Origin: Intestinibacter bartlettii | Lineage (GTDB): Bacteria; Bacillota; Clostridia; Peptostreptococcales; Peptostreptococcaceae | Length of the DNA: 64,000 nt | Direction: 5' to 3' | Assembly: GCA_025148965.1 (NCBI GenBank) | Contig: CP102273.1 | Coordinates: forward strand, 2,232,001-2,296,000 | Part shown: positions 8,185-16,806 of the stretch, piece by piece | Numbering within the stretch: position 1 is the stretch's first letter | How the letters are laid out: every line of letters starts with the position of its first letter | The notes under the pieces: generated by a model | What the model was told of the DNA's origin: nothing | What the model saw: the letters and a program-made list of their open reading frames with translations, nothing else | Database searches by the model: none | Translations under genes and position numbers: made by a program

Positions 8185-9027
8185 TTATAATACTGCTCCT
8201 AAAACTGCTCCTTCAGAAGTATATGTCCCCATTACAGGTCCTACTTCACTTATATAAACTTCATCAAATTTATGAGTCTTTTCTATTATTGAAAGTAGTT
8301 TATGTGCTTTTTCTGGGCAATTTGCATGCATCAAACAAAGTATTTTATCTTTAGTATCTTCAATACTTGAAGTTATATAATTAGCAACTTTTTTGATACT
8401 ATTACTTTCTCCTCTAGCTTTATCTATTGGTTTTACAACTCCATCTTTTATTTGAACAATGGCCTTAAAGTTCAATGCACCAATTATTTTACCTGCTAAT
8501 GGATTTATTCTTCCACCTTTTATTGCATTCTCTAAAGTTTCTAATGTCCCATAGAAACTAATTTTTTCTTTTAAGTTTTCAATTGCTTCAACTATTTCAT
8601 CTATATCTTTTCCCTCAGATATCATTTTAGCTGCTTTTATTAATAAAAGACCAGCTCCAATACTACCTGTCATAGAATCAATTACTCTAATGTCCTTTTC
8701 TTTATGTTCTGATAAATATAAATCTCTTGCAAGAGAAGCGCTATTATATGTACCTGATAATTTAGAACTTAAAGCTATTACTATTATCTTATCTTCTTCA
8801 CATTGATATTCTTTGCAAAAATTTTCTGGAGATGGACAAAATGTTTTTGGCAATTCTTTGCTATCTTTCATTTTTGCGTAAAACTCTTTATTATCTATGT
8901 CAACTCCAGCAGTATAATGCTCTTCTCCAAAAGATACACCAAGTGGCACTACATTAATATTAAATTTATTTAAAACTTCATGTGAAAGATCACAAGAACC
9001 ATCAGTTATTATTTTGATTTTATCCAT
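8185..9027 (-). CDS. DegV family fatty-acid-binding protein (FakB-like)
   Basis: Two-domain lipid-binding protein. Family members (FakB) hold a fatty acid for phosphorylation by the kinase FakA, giving acyl-phosphate for PlsX/PlsY. The N-terminal KIITDGSCDLSHEV, the AGVDIDNKEFYAKM and TFCPSPENF region, ALSSKLSGTYNSA and the VIDSMTGSIGAGLL block are DegV hallmarks; 280 residues is the usual length. It is divergent from a TetR regulator, and a 16-base palindrome lies between its promoter and its start. The bound ligand is inferred from the family. Confidence 0.93.
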   Translation of the reverse strand: MDKIKIITDGSCDLSHEVLNKFNINVVPLGVSFGEEHYTAGVDIDNKEFYAKMKDSKELPKTFCPSPENFCKEYQCEEDKIIVIALSSKLSGTYNSASLARDLYLSEHKEKDIRVIDSMTGSIGAGLLLIKAAKMISEGKDIDEIVEAIENLKEKISFYGTLETLENAIKGGRINPLAGKIIGALNFKAIVQIKDGVVKPIDKARGESNSIKKVANYITSSIEDTKDKILCLMHANCPEKAHKLLSIIEKTHKFDEVYISEVGPVMGTYTSEGAVLGAVL

Positions 9028-9062
9028 GTTTATTCCTCACTTACATATAATTATTTTTTCAG

Positions 9063-9078
9063 TCGGTCATACGACCGA
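9063..9078. promoter_or_regulatory. Palindromic operator in the degV promoter, probably bound by the TetR regulator
   Basis: TCGGTC-N4-GACCGA is a GC-rich island in a region of about 80% AT. It starts 12 bases downstream of the degV -10 box, where a repressor would block transcription. ACCGA/TCGGT half-sites are common in TetR-family operators. The adjacent divergent TetR gene makes it the likely ligand. Confidence 0.7.
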
Positions 9079-9089
9079 ATTATAATAAT

Positions 9090-9118
9090 ATTTTATTCTT
9101 TTATAAGGTAAAAGTCAA
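9090..9118 (-). promoter_or_regulatory. degV sigma-A promoter
   Basis: Minus-strand TTGACT (9118-9113), 17-base spacer, TAAAAT (9095-9090). The GACCGA palindrome lies at the expected transcript start. Confidence 0.65.
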
Positions 9119-9149
9119 TAGATTTAATAAAGCGTTTACAATTAACAAT

Positions 9150-9178
9150 TTGACTTTATTTTAATCTACTATTATAAT
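9150..9178 (+). promoter_or_regulatory. TetR gene sigma-A promoter
   Basis: TTGACT (9150-9155), 17-base spacer, TATAAT (9173-9178), about 53 bases before the tetR-type start. The operator palindrome is 72 bases upstream of its -35, so autorepression through that site is less obvious than repression of degV. Confidence 0.65.
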
Positions 9179-9230
9179 TTAAATAAATTTATAAGAATAT
9201 CTTTATTCTGGAAAAGAAAGGTTATTTTAA

Positions 9231-9785
9231 ATGAAACCAAACAATATGAAAGAAAATATTTTAAATGTATCAACAAAGTTAATGGCTAAGAATGGGATAA
9301 AAAATACTAGTCTTGCAGATATTGCTAAAGAGGTTGGAATCAGCAAAGGGACTTTATATTATCATTATGCAAGCAAGGATGATATCATCTGTGATATGGC
9401 TAATATGCACCTCAACGTAATCACTAATGCTCTTATAGAGTGTTTACAAAATGCAGGTTTCCACTCAACAACCGAGGAATTTATATCTGTTATACTAAAT
9501 AAAATTTCAGACATAGAAAACCATGGTAGAATACATATGTATCTAATTTGTGAAGCGATAACAAGCAATGAAAAACTTCGAGAACAATTTAAAATAAAAT
9601 ATATCCAATGGAGAAAAGCTCTCGAATTAGAAATTCAAAGAACTACAAAATTCAAAGCTTCTTCTTATCCTATATCATTTTTATTAATGTCAATTGTCGA
9701 TGGATTAGTAGTTCAAAGTTTATTAAAAACAGAACAGCTTCCTTATGAAGAGATATCCCGATTCTTAATTGATTCTTTAAGATAA
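9231..9785 (+). CDS. TetR/AcrR family transcriptional regulator
   Basis: One-component regulator with an N-terminal TetR helix-turn-helix (about residues 8-54; SLADIAKEVGISKGTLYYHY with KDDI following) and a helical ligand domain to residue 184. AAAGAAAGG precedes the ATG. It is divergent from degV, and the intergenic palindrome at 9063-9078 is a good operator candidate. The combination suggests control of exogenous fatty-acid use, similar in logic to FadR/FasR-type TetR proteins. The ligand is not readable from sequence. Confidence 0.92.
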   Translation: MKPNNMKENILNVSTKLMAKNGIKNTSLADIAKEVGISKGTLYYHYASKDDIICDMANMHLNVITNALIECLQNAGFHSTTEEFISVILNKISDIENHGRIHMYLICEAITSNEKLREQFKIKYIQWRKALELEIQRTTKFKASSYPISFLLMSIVDGLVVQSLLKTEQLPYEEISRFLIDSLR

Positions 9786-9818
9786 AAAGTCTTCTCTTTT
9801 ATATTGAAGGCTTTTTTA
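9786..9818 (+). terminator. Terminator after the TetR gene
   Basis: AAAAAGTCTTC / GAAGGCTTTTTT stem (one G-U pair) with an 11-base loop and a T run, starting at the stop codon. Confidence 0.85.
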
Positions 9819-9933
9819 TATTTTTTTAAATAAATTATAACCTTTTAAAAAATTATTTATCCTAAAACTATTTAAATATGTCTATTTTTTTGAAGTTTAT
9901 CGTACTTGATACTTAAAGTTCAAAAAAATATAT

Positions 9934-9970
9934 ATTATACTTATCCATAATTTTTAAATGAATATAATTT
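9934..9970. repeat. Intergenic repeat, copy A
   Basis: A 37-base AT-rich element that matches a second copy at 21678-21714 at 33 of 37 positions. Both copies begin with ATTATACTTAT. The arms ATTATACTTAT and AATATAAT form an inverted repeat that folds best as minus-strand RNA, with G-U pairs. Both copies lie just beyond a minus-strand terminator. Confidence 0.5.
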
Positions 9971-9979
9971 CATATATGC

Positions 9980-10029
9980 GATAAAAAAAGAGTTAATCTG
10001 AAATCTATCAAATTAACTCTTTTTTATCT
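9980..10029 (-). terminator. Intrinsic terminator after ileS
   Basis: A long perfect stem, AAAGAGTTAAT / ATTAACTCTTT extended by A/T runs, with a 14-base loop and T-rich ends, about 50 bases beyond the ileS stop. Confidence 0.9.
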
Positions 10030-10080
10030 ACTATAAATTTATCTTTTAAAGATAAATATTTTTCTTAATTTACCAACAAA

Positions 10081-13000
10081 TTATTTTTTTGTTATGTTTA
10101 TTCCTGTTTCATGACCATTTAAGTCATATTTTTCAAAGCTAGCATTATCAACTGATTTTATTTCAACTGCTAATGTTTCAGTTTTTATATAATCTTTGAA
10201 TGATTCAACGGCTTTAGATATTTCATCATCAGAATTGAATTCTATTTCTATGTGATCTAAAACTTCGAAGTTGCTTGCTTTTCTTATTTGTTGAATTTTA
10301 GATATGAACTCTCTTACATATCCTTCATCTATTAGCTCTTGAGTTAAGTGAGTATCTAATATAACGAATATATTATTTGCCATAGCTACGTCGAATCCTT
10401 CTTTAGCATCTATGTTTACTAAAACATGTTCTTTATCGAATTCGAATGCTTCTCCATCTAAATCAACAGTTACTTTTTCTCCTGCTTCTAATTTAGGAAC
10501 TACTTCATTTGCATTAAGTTTAGCTAATGCCCCTGCGAATAATTTCATTTTTGCTCCTAATACAGGTCCTAATACTTTGAAGTTTGGTTTTAAGCTGAAG
10601 TTCATGTATTCTTCTAAGCTCTTAGCGAATACTACTTCTTTAACGTTTAATTCTTCTTTTATTAAGTCTACAACGTCGCTTATTACATCTTCATATTTAC
10701 CATCAACTAATACTTTTGATACTGGTTGACGAACTTTTATTTTACTGTCTTCTCTTGAAGCTCTACCTAAAGCAACTAAAGCTTTAGTTAATTCCATTTT
10801 TTCTTCAAGTTTAGCATCTATTAAGCTTTCATCAGCTTTTGGATAACTAGCTAAGTGAACTGATACTTCACCTGTTAAATCTCTATACATTTCTTCTGAC
10901 ATGTATGGAGCAAATGGAGCTATTAATCTGCATAATCCAGTTAATAATTCATAAGTTGTATTGTAAACAGCTTTTTTATCTTCTGTTAATTCAGTAGCCC
11001 AGAAACGTCTTCTAGATCTTCTTATATACCAGTTAGATAAATCGTCATTTAAGAATGCTTGTATATTTCTTATAACTCTGTTAACTTCGAATATTTCTAA
11101 GTTTTCTACAGTTGATTTTACTAAACTGTTGTATTTAGATAATATCCATCTGTCTAGTTCTGGTCTATCTTTATATTCAACGAAGAAGTCTTTTGGATCT
11201 ATATCATCAGTGTTTGCATATAATGTGAAGAAGTTATATACGTTTTTCATAGTTCCTAAGAATTTACTTTGTATTTCTCTAAGTCCAGCTTCATCGAATC
11301 TGATTGGAGTCCATGGTGGTGATACGTATAATAAGTACCATCTTAAAGCATCTGCTCCATATTTATCGAATAATTCAAATGGATCTACTGTGTTTCCTTT
11401 TGATTTACTCATTTTTTTACCGTTTTTGTCAAGAACTAAGTCATTAACAAGTACGTTTTTGTATGGTGCTTTACCCATTACAAATGTTGATATAGCAAGT
11501 AATGAATAGAACCATCCTCTAGTTTGGTCTATACCTTCACAGATATAATCTGCTGGGAATAATCTTTCAAATTTTTCTTTGTTTTCGAATGGATAATGAT
11601 GTTGAGCAAATGGCATAGCCCCACTGTCAAACCAGCAGTCTATAACTTCTTTTACTCTTGTCATTGGTTTACCACATTCTGAACAAGTTATATGAATATC
11701 ATCTACATATGGTCTATGTAATTCTACTGTAGCTGGATCTATATTTTCTATAGCTTTTTCTGCAAGTTCAGCTCTAGACCCTACTGAATCAGTATGTCCA
11801 CATTCACATCTCCATACGTTTAGTGGAGTACCCCAATATCTAGTTCTTGATACTGCCCAGTCTTTTACATTTTCTAGCCAGTTACCAAATCTACCTTCAC
11901 CTACGAATTTAGGATACCAGTTTACTGTGTTGTTGTTTGCAACTAATTGGTCTCTTAATTTTGTCATTTCTATATACCAGCTTGGGTTTGCATAGTATAC
12001 AAGTGGAGTACCACATCTCCAACAGTGTGGATAATTATGTTCTATTTTTTCTTTAGAGAATAATTTATTTTCTGCTGCTAACCATTTTATTATTTCAACA
12101 TCTAATCCATCTTCCATTACGAAATGGCCTTCCCATGGAGTAGCTGTAAATTTACCATTTGAATCAACTGGTTGTACAACTGGAAGTTTATATTTTCTAC
12201 CACAGTTGTAGTCATCTTCACCGAATGCTGGTGCAGTATGAACTATACCAGTACCATCTTCTGTTGTTACATAATCAGCACAAGTAACAAAGAATGCTTT
12301 ATCTTCAACTTCTACGAAAGGCATTAATTGTTCATATTCCATATATTCTAAATCTTTACCTTTCATAGTTTCAAGAACTTCATAAGTTCCTTCTCCTAAT
12401 ACTTTGTTAGCTAAGTCTTGGCAAAGATAATATACTTCACCATCTTTAGCAACTTTTATATAATCTACTTCTGGATTTACTGTTAATGAAACATTTGATG
12501 GTAAAGTCCAAGGAGTAGTTGTCCATGCTAAGAAATATTCATTTTCAGCATCTTTTTTCTTGAATTTACATATTACTGTATTTGTTTTTACTTCTTTGTA
12601 TCCTTGTGCAACTTCGTGTGAAGCAAGACCTGTTCCACATCTTGGGCAATAAGGCACTATTTTATGTCCTTCATATAGATATCCTTCTTTGTTGAATTTG
12701 TCTAATATCCACCAAACTGATTCTATATAGTTATTATCTAAAGTTATATATGGATTGTCTAAATCAACTTCATATGCCATTCTTTCAGTCATGTTTCTCC
12801 ATTTTGCTTCATATGAGAAAACTGATTCTCTACATTTTTGGTTGAATTCTTTTATACCATATTCTTCTATTTGTTGTTTATTTGTAAGTCCTAATTCTTT
12901 TTCTACTTGTAACTCAACTGGTAAACCATGAGTATCCCAACCAGCTTTTCTTTGAACTTGGTAGCCGCTCATAGTTTTATATCTACAAACCCAGTCTTTT

Positions 13001-13194
13001 AATGTTCTAGCTACAACGTGGTGTATACCTGGGTTACCATTAGCTGTTGGAGGTCCTTCGTAGAATACGTAACTTGGATCATTTTCACCTTTTTCTAATG
13101 TTTTTTCTAATATGTTTATGTCTTTCCAATATTTTGACACTTCTGCTTCTGCATCTTTGACAGAAGAATCAACAAGAGGCTTAAATTTAGCCAT
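10081..13194 (-). CDS. ileS: Isoleucyl-tRNA synthetase, long IleRS2-like form
   Basis: Charges tRNA-Ile. The 1037-residue protein is longer than the roughly 920-residue B. subtilis type. Its class-I HIGH motif is the degenerate ANGNPGIHH typical of the IleRS2 branch. KKMSKSKGN lies near residue 594, and zinc-type cysteine pairs (CPRCG, CRCEC-like CECG, CSECG) are visible. IleRS2 enzymes in other bacteria are less sensitive to mupirocin. GGGTGATATT precedes the ATG. Expression is expected to be controlled by the Ile T-box at 13379-13645. Confidence 0.96.
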   Translation of the reverse strand: MAKFKPLVDSSVKDAEAEVSKYWKDINILEKTLEKGENDPSYVFYEGPPTANGNPGIHHVVARTLKDWVCRYKTMSGYQVQRKAGWDTHGLPVELQVEKELGLTNKQQIEEYGIKEFNQKCRESVFSYEAKWRNMTERMAYEVDLDNPYITLDNNYIESVWWILDKFNKEGYLYEGHKIVPYCPRCGTGLASHEVAQGYKEVKTNTVICKFKKKDAENEYFLAWTTTPWTLPSNVSLTVNPEVDYIKVAKDGEVYYLCQDLANKVLGEGTYEVLETMKGKDLEYMEYEQLMPFVEVEDKAFFVTCADYVTTEDGTGIVHTAPAFGEDDYNCGRKYKLPVVQPVDSNGKFTATPWEGHFVMEDGLDVEIIKWLAAENKLFSKEKIEHNYPHCWRCGTPLVYYANPSWYIEMTKLRDQLVANNNTVNWYPKFVGEGRFGNWLENVKDWAVSRTRYWGTPLNVWRCECGHTDSVGSRAELAEKAIENIDPATVELHRPYVDDIHITCSECGKPMTRVKEVIDCWFDSGAMPFAQHHYPFENKEKFERLFPADYICEGIDQTRGWFYSLLAISTFVMGKAPYKNVLVNDLVLDKNGKKMSKSKGNTVDPFELFDKYGADALRWYLLYVSPPWTPIRFDEAGLREIQSKFLGTMKNVYNFFTLYANTDDIDPKDFFVEYKDRPELDRWILSKYNSLVKSTVENLEIFEVNRVIRNIQAFLNDDLSNWYIRRSRRRFWATELTEDKKAVYNTTYELLTGLCRLIAPFAPYMSEEMYRDLTGEVSVHLASYPKADESLIDAKLEEKMELTKALVALGRASREDSKIKVRQPVSKVLVDGKYEDVISDVVDLIKEELNVKEVVFAKSLEEYMNFSLKPNFKVLGPVLGAKMKLFAGALAKLNANEVVPKLEAGEKVTVDLDGEAFEFDKEHVLVNIDAKEGFDVAMANNIFVILDTHLTQELIDEGYVREFISKIQQIRKASNFEVLDHIEIEFNSDDEISKAVESFKDYIKTETLAVEIKSVDNASFEKYDLNGHETGINITKK

Positions 13195-13378
13195 AATATC
13201 ACCCTTTCTTGTTTTTTAAATTGATATTATTTACTCACTTTTCTTAATTTTCAAATTATACATATTCATGCTAGTTATTAAATATTTACATACACCACTA
13301 TATATATTTAATAACTTCAATTCTCAAATTAAATTATAATTGCTATTATTTATTTTAATATTCAATTATTTACCCAAT

Positions 13379-13645
13379 AAAAAAAACTCCTCCCTATACA
13401 AAGGGACGAGTTATAATCGCGTTACCACCCTAATTTTACATATTAAAATAAATAATATGTAACACTCTATAGTTTAACGGCACTAACCGGCTCAGCTTAA
13501 TAGATAAAATCGTTCAGCCTACAGCTCCAGAGTGATTTTCAACTTTCTCATACATATTGGCTTTCACCTAACCCAACTCTCTGTAAAGTACTTAAAAGTC
13601 TACTCTCTCTATCACAGCTTTTATTTTTTCATTTTTCAATTATAC
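13379..13645 (-). ncRNA. T-box leader of ileS (isoleucine specifier)
   Basis: Tandem structures for tRNA-sensing transcription control. On the minus strand the conserved T-box AGGGTGGTAACGCG (13431-13418) can pair in the antiterminator. It overlaps a competing terminator with CTCGTCCCTT / AGGGAGGAG arms and eight U residues (13411-13379). Stem I carries an AGAGAGAGTAG-type base and a specifier loop GAAAATCACTC in which ATC (13536-13534) is an isoleucine codon. This agrees with the downstream ileS gene. Confidence 0.95.
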
Positions 13646-13651
13646 TTGATA

Positions 13652-13680
13652 ATTATACAATAATTAGTTTGTTTCGTCAA
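13652..13680 (-). promoter_or_regulatory. ileS T-box promoter
   Basis: Minus-strand TTGACG (13680-13675), 17-base spacer, TATAAT (13657-13652), just upstream of the T-box stem I. Confidence 0.75.
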
Positions 13681-13785
13681 TAAAAAACATAATTAATTCA
13701 TAATCTTATTATATATTTTATTATTTACAATATTTATGTTTTTATACACTTTATTTTAAATTTTCCAAAATAAACTATATAAAAT

Positions 13786-14406
13786 TTATTTATTTGTAAC
13801 TGCATTTTCTGCAGAGTCATCATCATCTTTAGTCAAAATAATATTGTCAACAATTTCTTCAGGTTCAACTTCAACTTCTTCTGTAAATAATTCTGCTGTA
13901 TCAGCTATGTCTTCCTTCATATAGCTACATTCTCTAAATGGAATTTCACAACTCTCATCTACATCACAGAAAATTTCATCTATTGTATCCATTTGATCTT
14001 TTATTAGTGACTTAAATTTATTTCTAAATACTTTAAACTCCCTTACTAAATCATCATATTCTTTTTTTAATTCTAGTATACGATTATTAGCTTCATCTAT
14101 TATATGCTTCGATTGTAGTTGTGCTTCTTCGACTATTATTTTTGCTTTTTTATTTGCTGCACTGCAAGTGTCTTCAGCCGCACTTTGAGCTGTAATTAAA
14201 GTTGCATTTAGGGTGTCTTCTATACTTTTATATCTACTCACTTGTTCTTTATATAATTTTACCTTTTCTTGAAGGTCCATATTTTCTCTATACAAGCTTT
14301 GAAAATCATCAGTTATTATTTTTAAGAATTCATCAACTTCTTCTTCGTTATAACCTCTAAATGTTCTTCTGAACTCTTTATTTTGTATTTCAATTGGAGT
14401 TATCAT
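13786..14406 (-). CDS. divIVA: DivIVA cell-division/pole-organising protein
   Basis: Membrane-curvature-sensing coiled-coil protein that marks septa and poles. The N-terminal membrane-binding module TPIEIQNKEFRRTFRGYNEE (about 3-22, continuing to VDEFL) is classical. It is followed by coiled coils (about 30-70 and 75-130) and an acidic tail. The 206-residue length is normal for clostridia. It is the last gene of the yggS-sepF-ylmG-ylmH-divIVA series. The Shine-Dalgarno before the ATG is weak (TTAGAG). No clear terminator follows, so transcripts may run on towards ileS. Confidence 0.95.
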   Translation of the reverse strand: MITPIEIQNKEFRRTFRGYNEEEVDEFLKIITDDFQSLYRENMDLQEKVKLYKEQVSRYKSIEDTLNATLITAQSAAEDTCSAANKKAKIIVEEAQLQSKHIIDEANNRILELKKEYDDLVREFKVFRNKFKSLIKDQMDTIDEIFCDVDESCEIPFRECSYMKEDIADTAELFTEEVEVEPEEIVDNIILTKDDDDSAENAVTNK

Positions 14407-14497
14407 TCTCTAATTTATTGCCAAAATCCATAATTTTATTATATATTTTTTACTTATAGTTTTGACATACTCCTTTCTTTTTATTTTTATAATTTGC

Positions 14498-15280
14498 TTA
14501 TATAATAATTTTTGCTCTTATTTTAATTCTTCCTTTTTTAGTCATATCGCCTATTTCTATAATAGCTCTTCCATGTCCTCTAACAGATATCAGGCTGTTT
14601 GTCTTAATTTCTTTAGACGGAGATATTATTTTTTCGTAGTCTACATGTACTTTTTCGCCTTTTATAAGCTTAAGGCTCTCACTTCTAGATAAGTTATAAA
14701 CTCCACCTATAACAGAATCTAGCCTTAAAGACGAAACTGTAAAAGATATCTCCTTAAAGTTTTGTTCACTCTCTATGATATCTTTTACAGTTATCTCTTT
14801 TACCTTGACTTTATTTTTCGAAACCTTTTCTAGGTTAATAATTATAAAATCACATATATCCTCACTTACAACAACCTGACAAAAGTTGTCGTGTATTATT
14901 ATATCTCCAATTTTTTCTCGTTTTATACCTAAATTTAATAAAGCTCCTAAATAATCTCTATGTGAAATACTTTTAAATTTAAAATTACCTTCAATTTGTA
15001 TTACCTTTAGATTACTTTCTATATCATCTTCTTCCATATAGTATGGAAAAATATATATTAGTTGTCTCTCTGCATTTTGATATCCTCCATCTACTTTATA
15101 TTTTAAATCTGTTTCTGAATTTAAAATATCTTTAGCATTTTTAATCTCAAATGGATTCAAGAATTCTGTAGTTCTTATATCATAATTTTTTAGACAGCTA
15201 TTTGCTTTATCAATCACTTTATACATTTTATTTTTAAGTTCTATATCATTGATATGTGCTGTAAGTCTTAGTTTTTCCAT
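14498..15280 (-). CDS. ylmH: YlmH-type S4-domain RNA-binding protein
   Basis: Cytosolic RNA-binding protein conserved next to divIVA. YlmH/RqcP has been linked to rescue of stalled 50S subunits (RqcH pathway). The 260 residues comprise an N-terminal alpha/beta part and a C-terminal S4 domain (about 183-245; LRLDSVIGGVYNLSRSES, then LIKGEKVHVDY). It starts 2 bases after the ylmG stop, with only a short GGTAGG site, so translation is probably coupled to ylmG. Confidence 0.92.
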   Translation of the reverse strand: MEKLRLTAHINDIELKNKMYKVIDKANSCLKNYDIRTTEFLNPFEIKNAKDILNSETDLKYKVDGGYQNAERQLIYIFPYYMEEDDIESNLKVIQIEGNFKFKSISHRDYLGALLNLGIKREKIGDIIIHDNFCQVVVSEDICDFIIINLEKVSKNKVKVKEITVKDIIESEQNFKEISFTVSSLRLDSVIGGVYNLSRSESLKLIKGEKVHVDYEKIISPSKEIKTNSLISVRGHGRAIIEIGDMTKKGRIKIRAKIII

Positions 15281-15282
15281 AC

Positions 15283-15543
15283 CTACCAGAATATAATAAA
15301 AATTAACCTTTGAATTAATTGTATTAATAAAATAGCTATTAATGGTGAAAAATCTATTGGAAGTGACACATATCTATATTGAACTTGTCTTATTGGTTCT
15401 TCAATTGGGTCTGTAATTATACTTAATGCCTCATAAATCTTGCTCATTCTAATTGAAGGTATCCAACTTAATACGCATTGTATAACAATTATGAATGATA
15501 TTACGTCTAATAATCGTACTAATGATATCGCCAATACGCCCAT
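15283..15543 (-). CDS. ylmG: YggT/YlmG family membrane protein
   Basis: Small integral membrane protein (86 residues) with two YggT membrane helices. The family motif SWIPSIRMSKIY lies between them and IIDPIEEPIRQ-like ITDPIEEPIRQ after it. It sits between sepF and ylmH as in most Firmicutes and is thought to assist septum or nucleoid positioning. AAAGGAG lies 8 bases before the ATG. Confidence 0.92.
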   Translation of the reverse strand: MGVLAISLVRLLDVISFIIVIQCVLSWIPSIRMSKIYEALSIITDPIEEPIRQVQYRYVSLPIDFSPLIAILLIQLIQRLIFIIFW

Positions 15544-15563
15544 ATTCCAACTCCTTTATTATG

Positions 15564-16028
15564 TTATTTTTGCCAAGGGAAAAAAGCTTTACTTTCTAAT
15601 TCCTTTTTTATATTTGCGTCTATATCTACATTATTTGGCGCTAATATAAATATAGCTTTAGATACTTTTTGTATGCTACCATCTAGCACATAAACTGCTC
15701 CACTCATAAAATAGAATATCGCTTTTCTAGTATCTACATCTTGAGATAATCCTTCAAGATTTACTATAACAGTTCTTTTTTGTTTTAAGTGGTCTGCTAT
15801 TACAGTTACATCATCGTATTTTTTAGGTTCTACTATAACTACTTTCATAGAATTTGAAGTATGTAAGTTTACTACCTTGCTAGTACTAGTTCTTATTGTA
15901 CTCATGTCGTTTCTTTCTAAGTCATCTTCTCTCTCGTCTACTTCTGCTTCCATTTCGTCATCATCATCATAGTAATCTTCTTCTTCTGTTAACATATTTT
16001 TTATTTTTGAAAGTATACCATTTGACAT
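15564..16028 (-). CDS. sepF: SepF, FtsZ membrane anchor
   Basis: Bundles FtsZ filaments and tethers them to the membrane. An N-terminal amphipathic stretch (MSNGILSKIKNMLTEEED) is followed by an acidic linker and the C-terminal SepF dimer domain (about 65-150; VVIVEPKKYDDVTVIADHLK, VNLEG, DVDTRKAIFYFMSGAVYVL). GGAGG is immediately followed by an ATG at 16037; the next ATG at 16028 has proper 9-base spacing and gives the usual N-terminus, so I use it (154 residues). As ftsA is not seen next to ftsZ, SepF may be the main anchor. Confidence 0.94.
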   Translation of the reverse strand: MSNGILSKIKNMLTEEEDYYDDDDEMEAEVDEREDDLERNDMSTIRTSTSKVVNLHTSNSMKVVIVEPKKYDDVTVIADHLKQKRTVIVNLEGLSQDVDTRKAIFYFMSGAVYVLDGSIQKVSKAIFILAPNNVDIDANIKKELESKAFFPWQK

Positions 16029-16098
16029 TATATCCATCCTCCTTTAAATTTATAATAATTTTTAATATAATTTTGTCAAATTATATATAACAACTATT

Positions 16099-16797
16099 TT
16101 AGTTATTATAATTTCTAGGTCCAAAAATTGCTGTACCTACTCTAACTATAGTAGCTCCATTTTTTATAGCTATATGATAATCATGGCTCATTCCCATAGA
16201 TAAAGTATTCATGTACACATTTTCTAACCCTAGAGATTCAACTTCTAAAGATAAATCTTTTAGTCCTTTAAATACTGATTCGATTACTTCTTCATCGTCA
16301 ACAAATGGTGCCATAGTCATAAGACCTCTAATTCTTATATTTTTATATTTTTCTGATACCATTTTTATAAATTCAACTACATCATCTTTATAAAGACCAT
16401 GTTTTGTTTCTTCTTTTGATATATTAACTTGAACTAAGCAATCTATCACTCTGTCTATTTTCTCTGCTCTTTTTTGAATTTCTTCACATAGAGCTTCTCT
16501 ATCTAAAGAATGTATCATTGTAACCTTGTCAATTATATATTTAACTTTATTAGTTTGTAAAGTTCCTATTAAATGCCAGTTTACTTTATCCCCAATTACT
16601 TCATATTTTCTAGCTAACTCTTGAGGTTTATTTTCGCCAACATCTGTTATTCCTGCCTCAATAGCTTCAAGTACTGCATCAACATCTACAGTTTTTGTTA
16701 CAGCCATCAAATTAACATCTTCTGGATTTCTTCCACAATCATTACATATTGATGCAATTTCATCTTTAATTTTCTTTATATTTGATTCTATACTCAT
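16099..16797 (-). CDS. YggS family PLP homeostasis protein
   Basis: PLP-binding protein (PROSC/YlmE) that buffers pyridoxal phosphate; no catalytic activity is established. The N-terminal LMAVTKTVD carries the PLP lysine. WHLIGTLQTNKVKYI, GLMTMAPF and SMGMSHDYHIAIKNGAT with RVGTAIFG (phosphate loop) complete the fold in 232 residues. It is 9 bases downstream of the HlyD-like gene and 61 bases upstream of sepF. Confidence 0.95.
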   Translation of the reverse strand: MSIESNIKKIKDEIASICNDCGRNPEDVNLMAVTKTVDVDAVLEAIEAGITDVGENKPQELARKYEVIGDKVNWHLIGTLQTNKVKYIIDKVTMIHSLDREALCEEIQKRAEKIDRVIDCLVQVNISKEETKHGLYKDDVVEFIKMVSEKYKNIRIRGLMTMAPFVDDEEVIESVFKGLKDLSLEVESLGLENVYMNTLSMGMSHDYHIAIKNGATIVRVGTAIFGPRNYNN

Positions 16798-16806
16798 TTA
16801 TTAATG

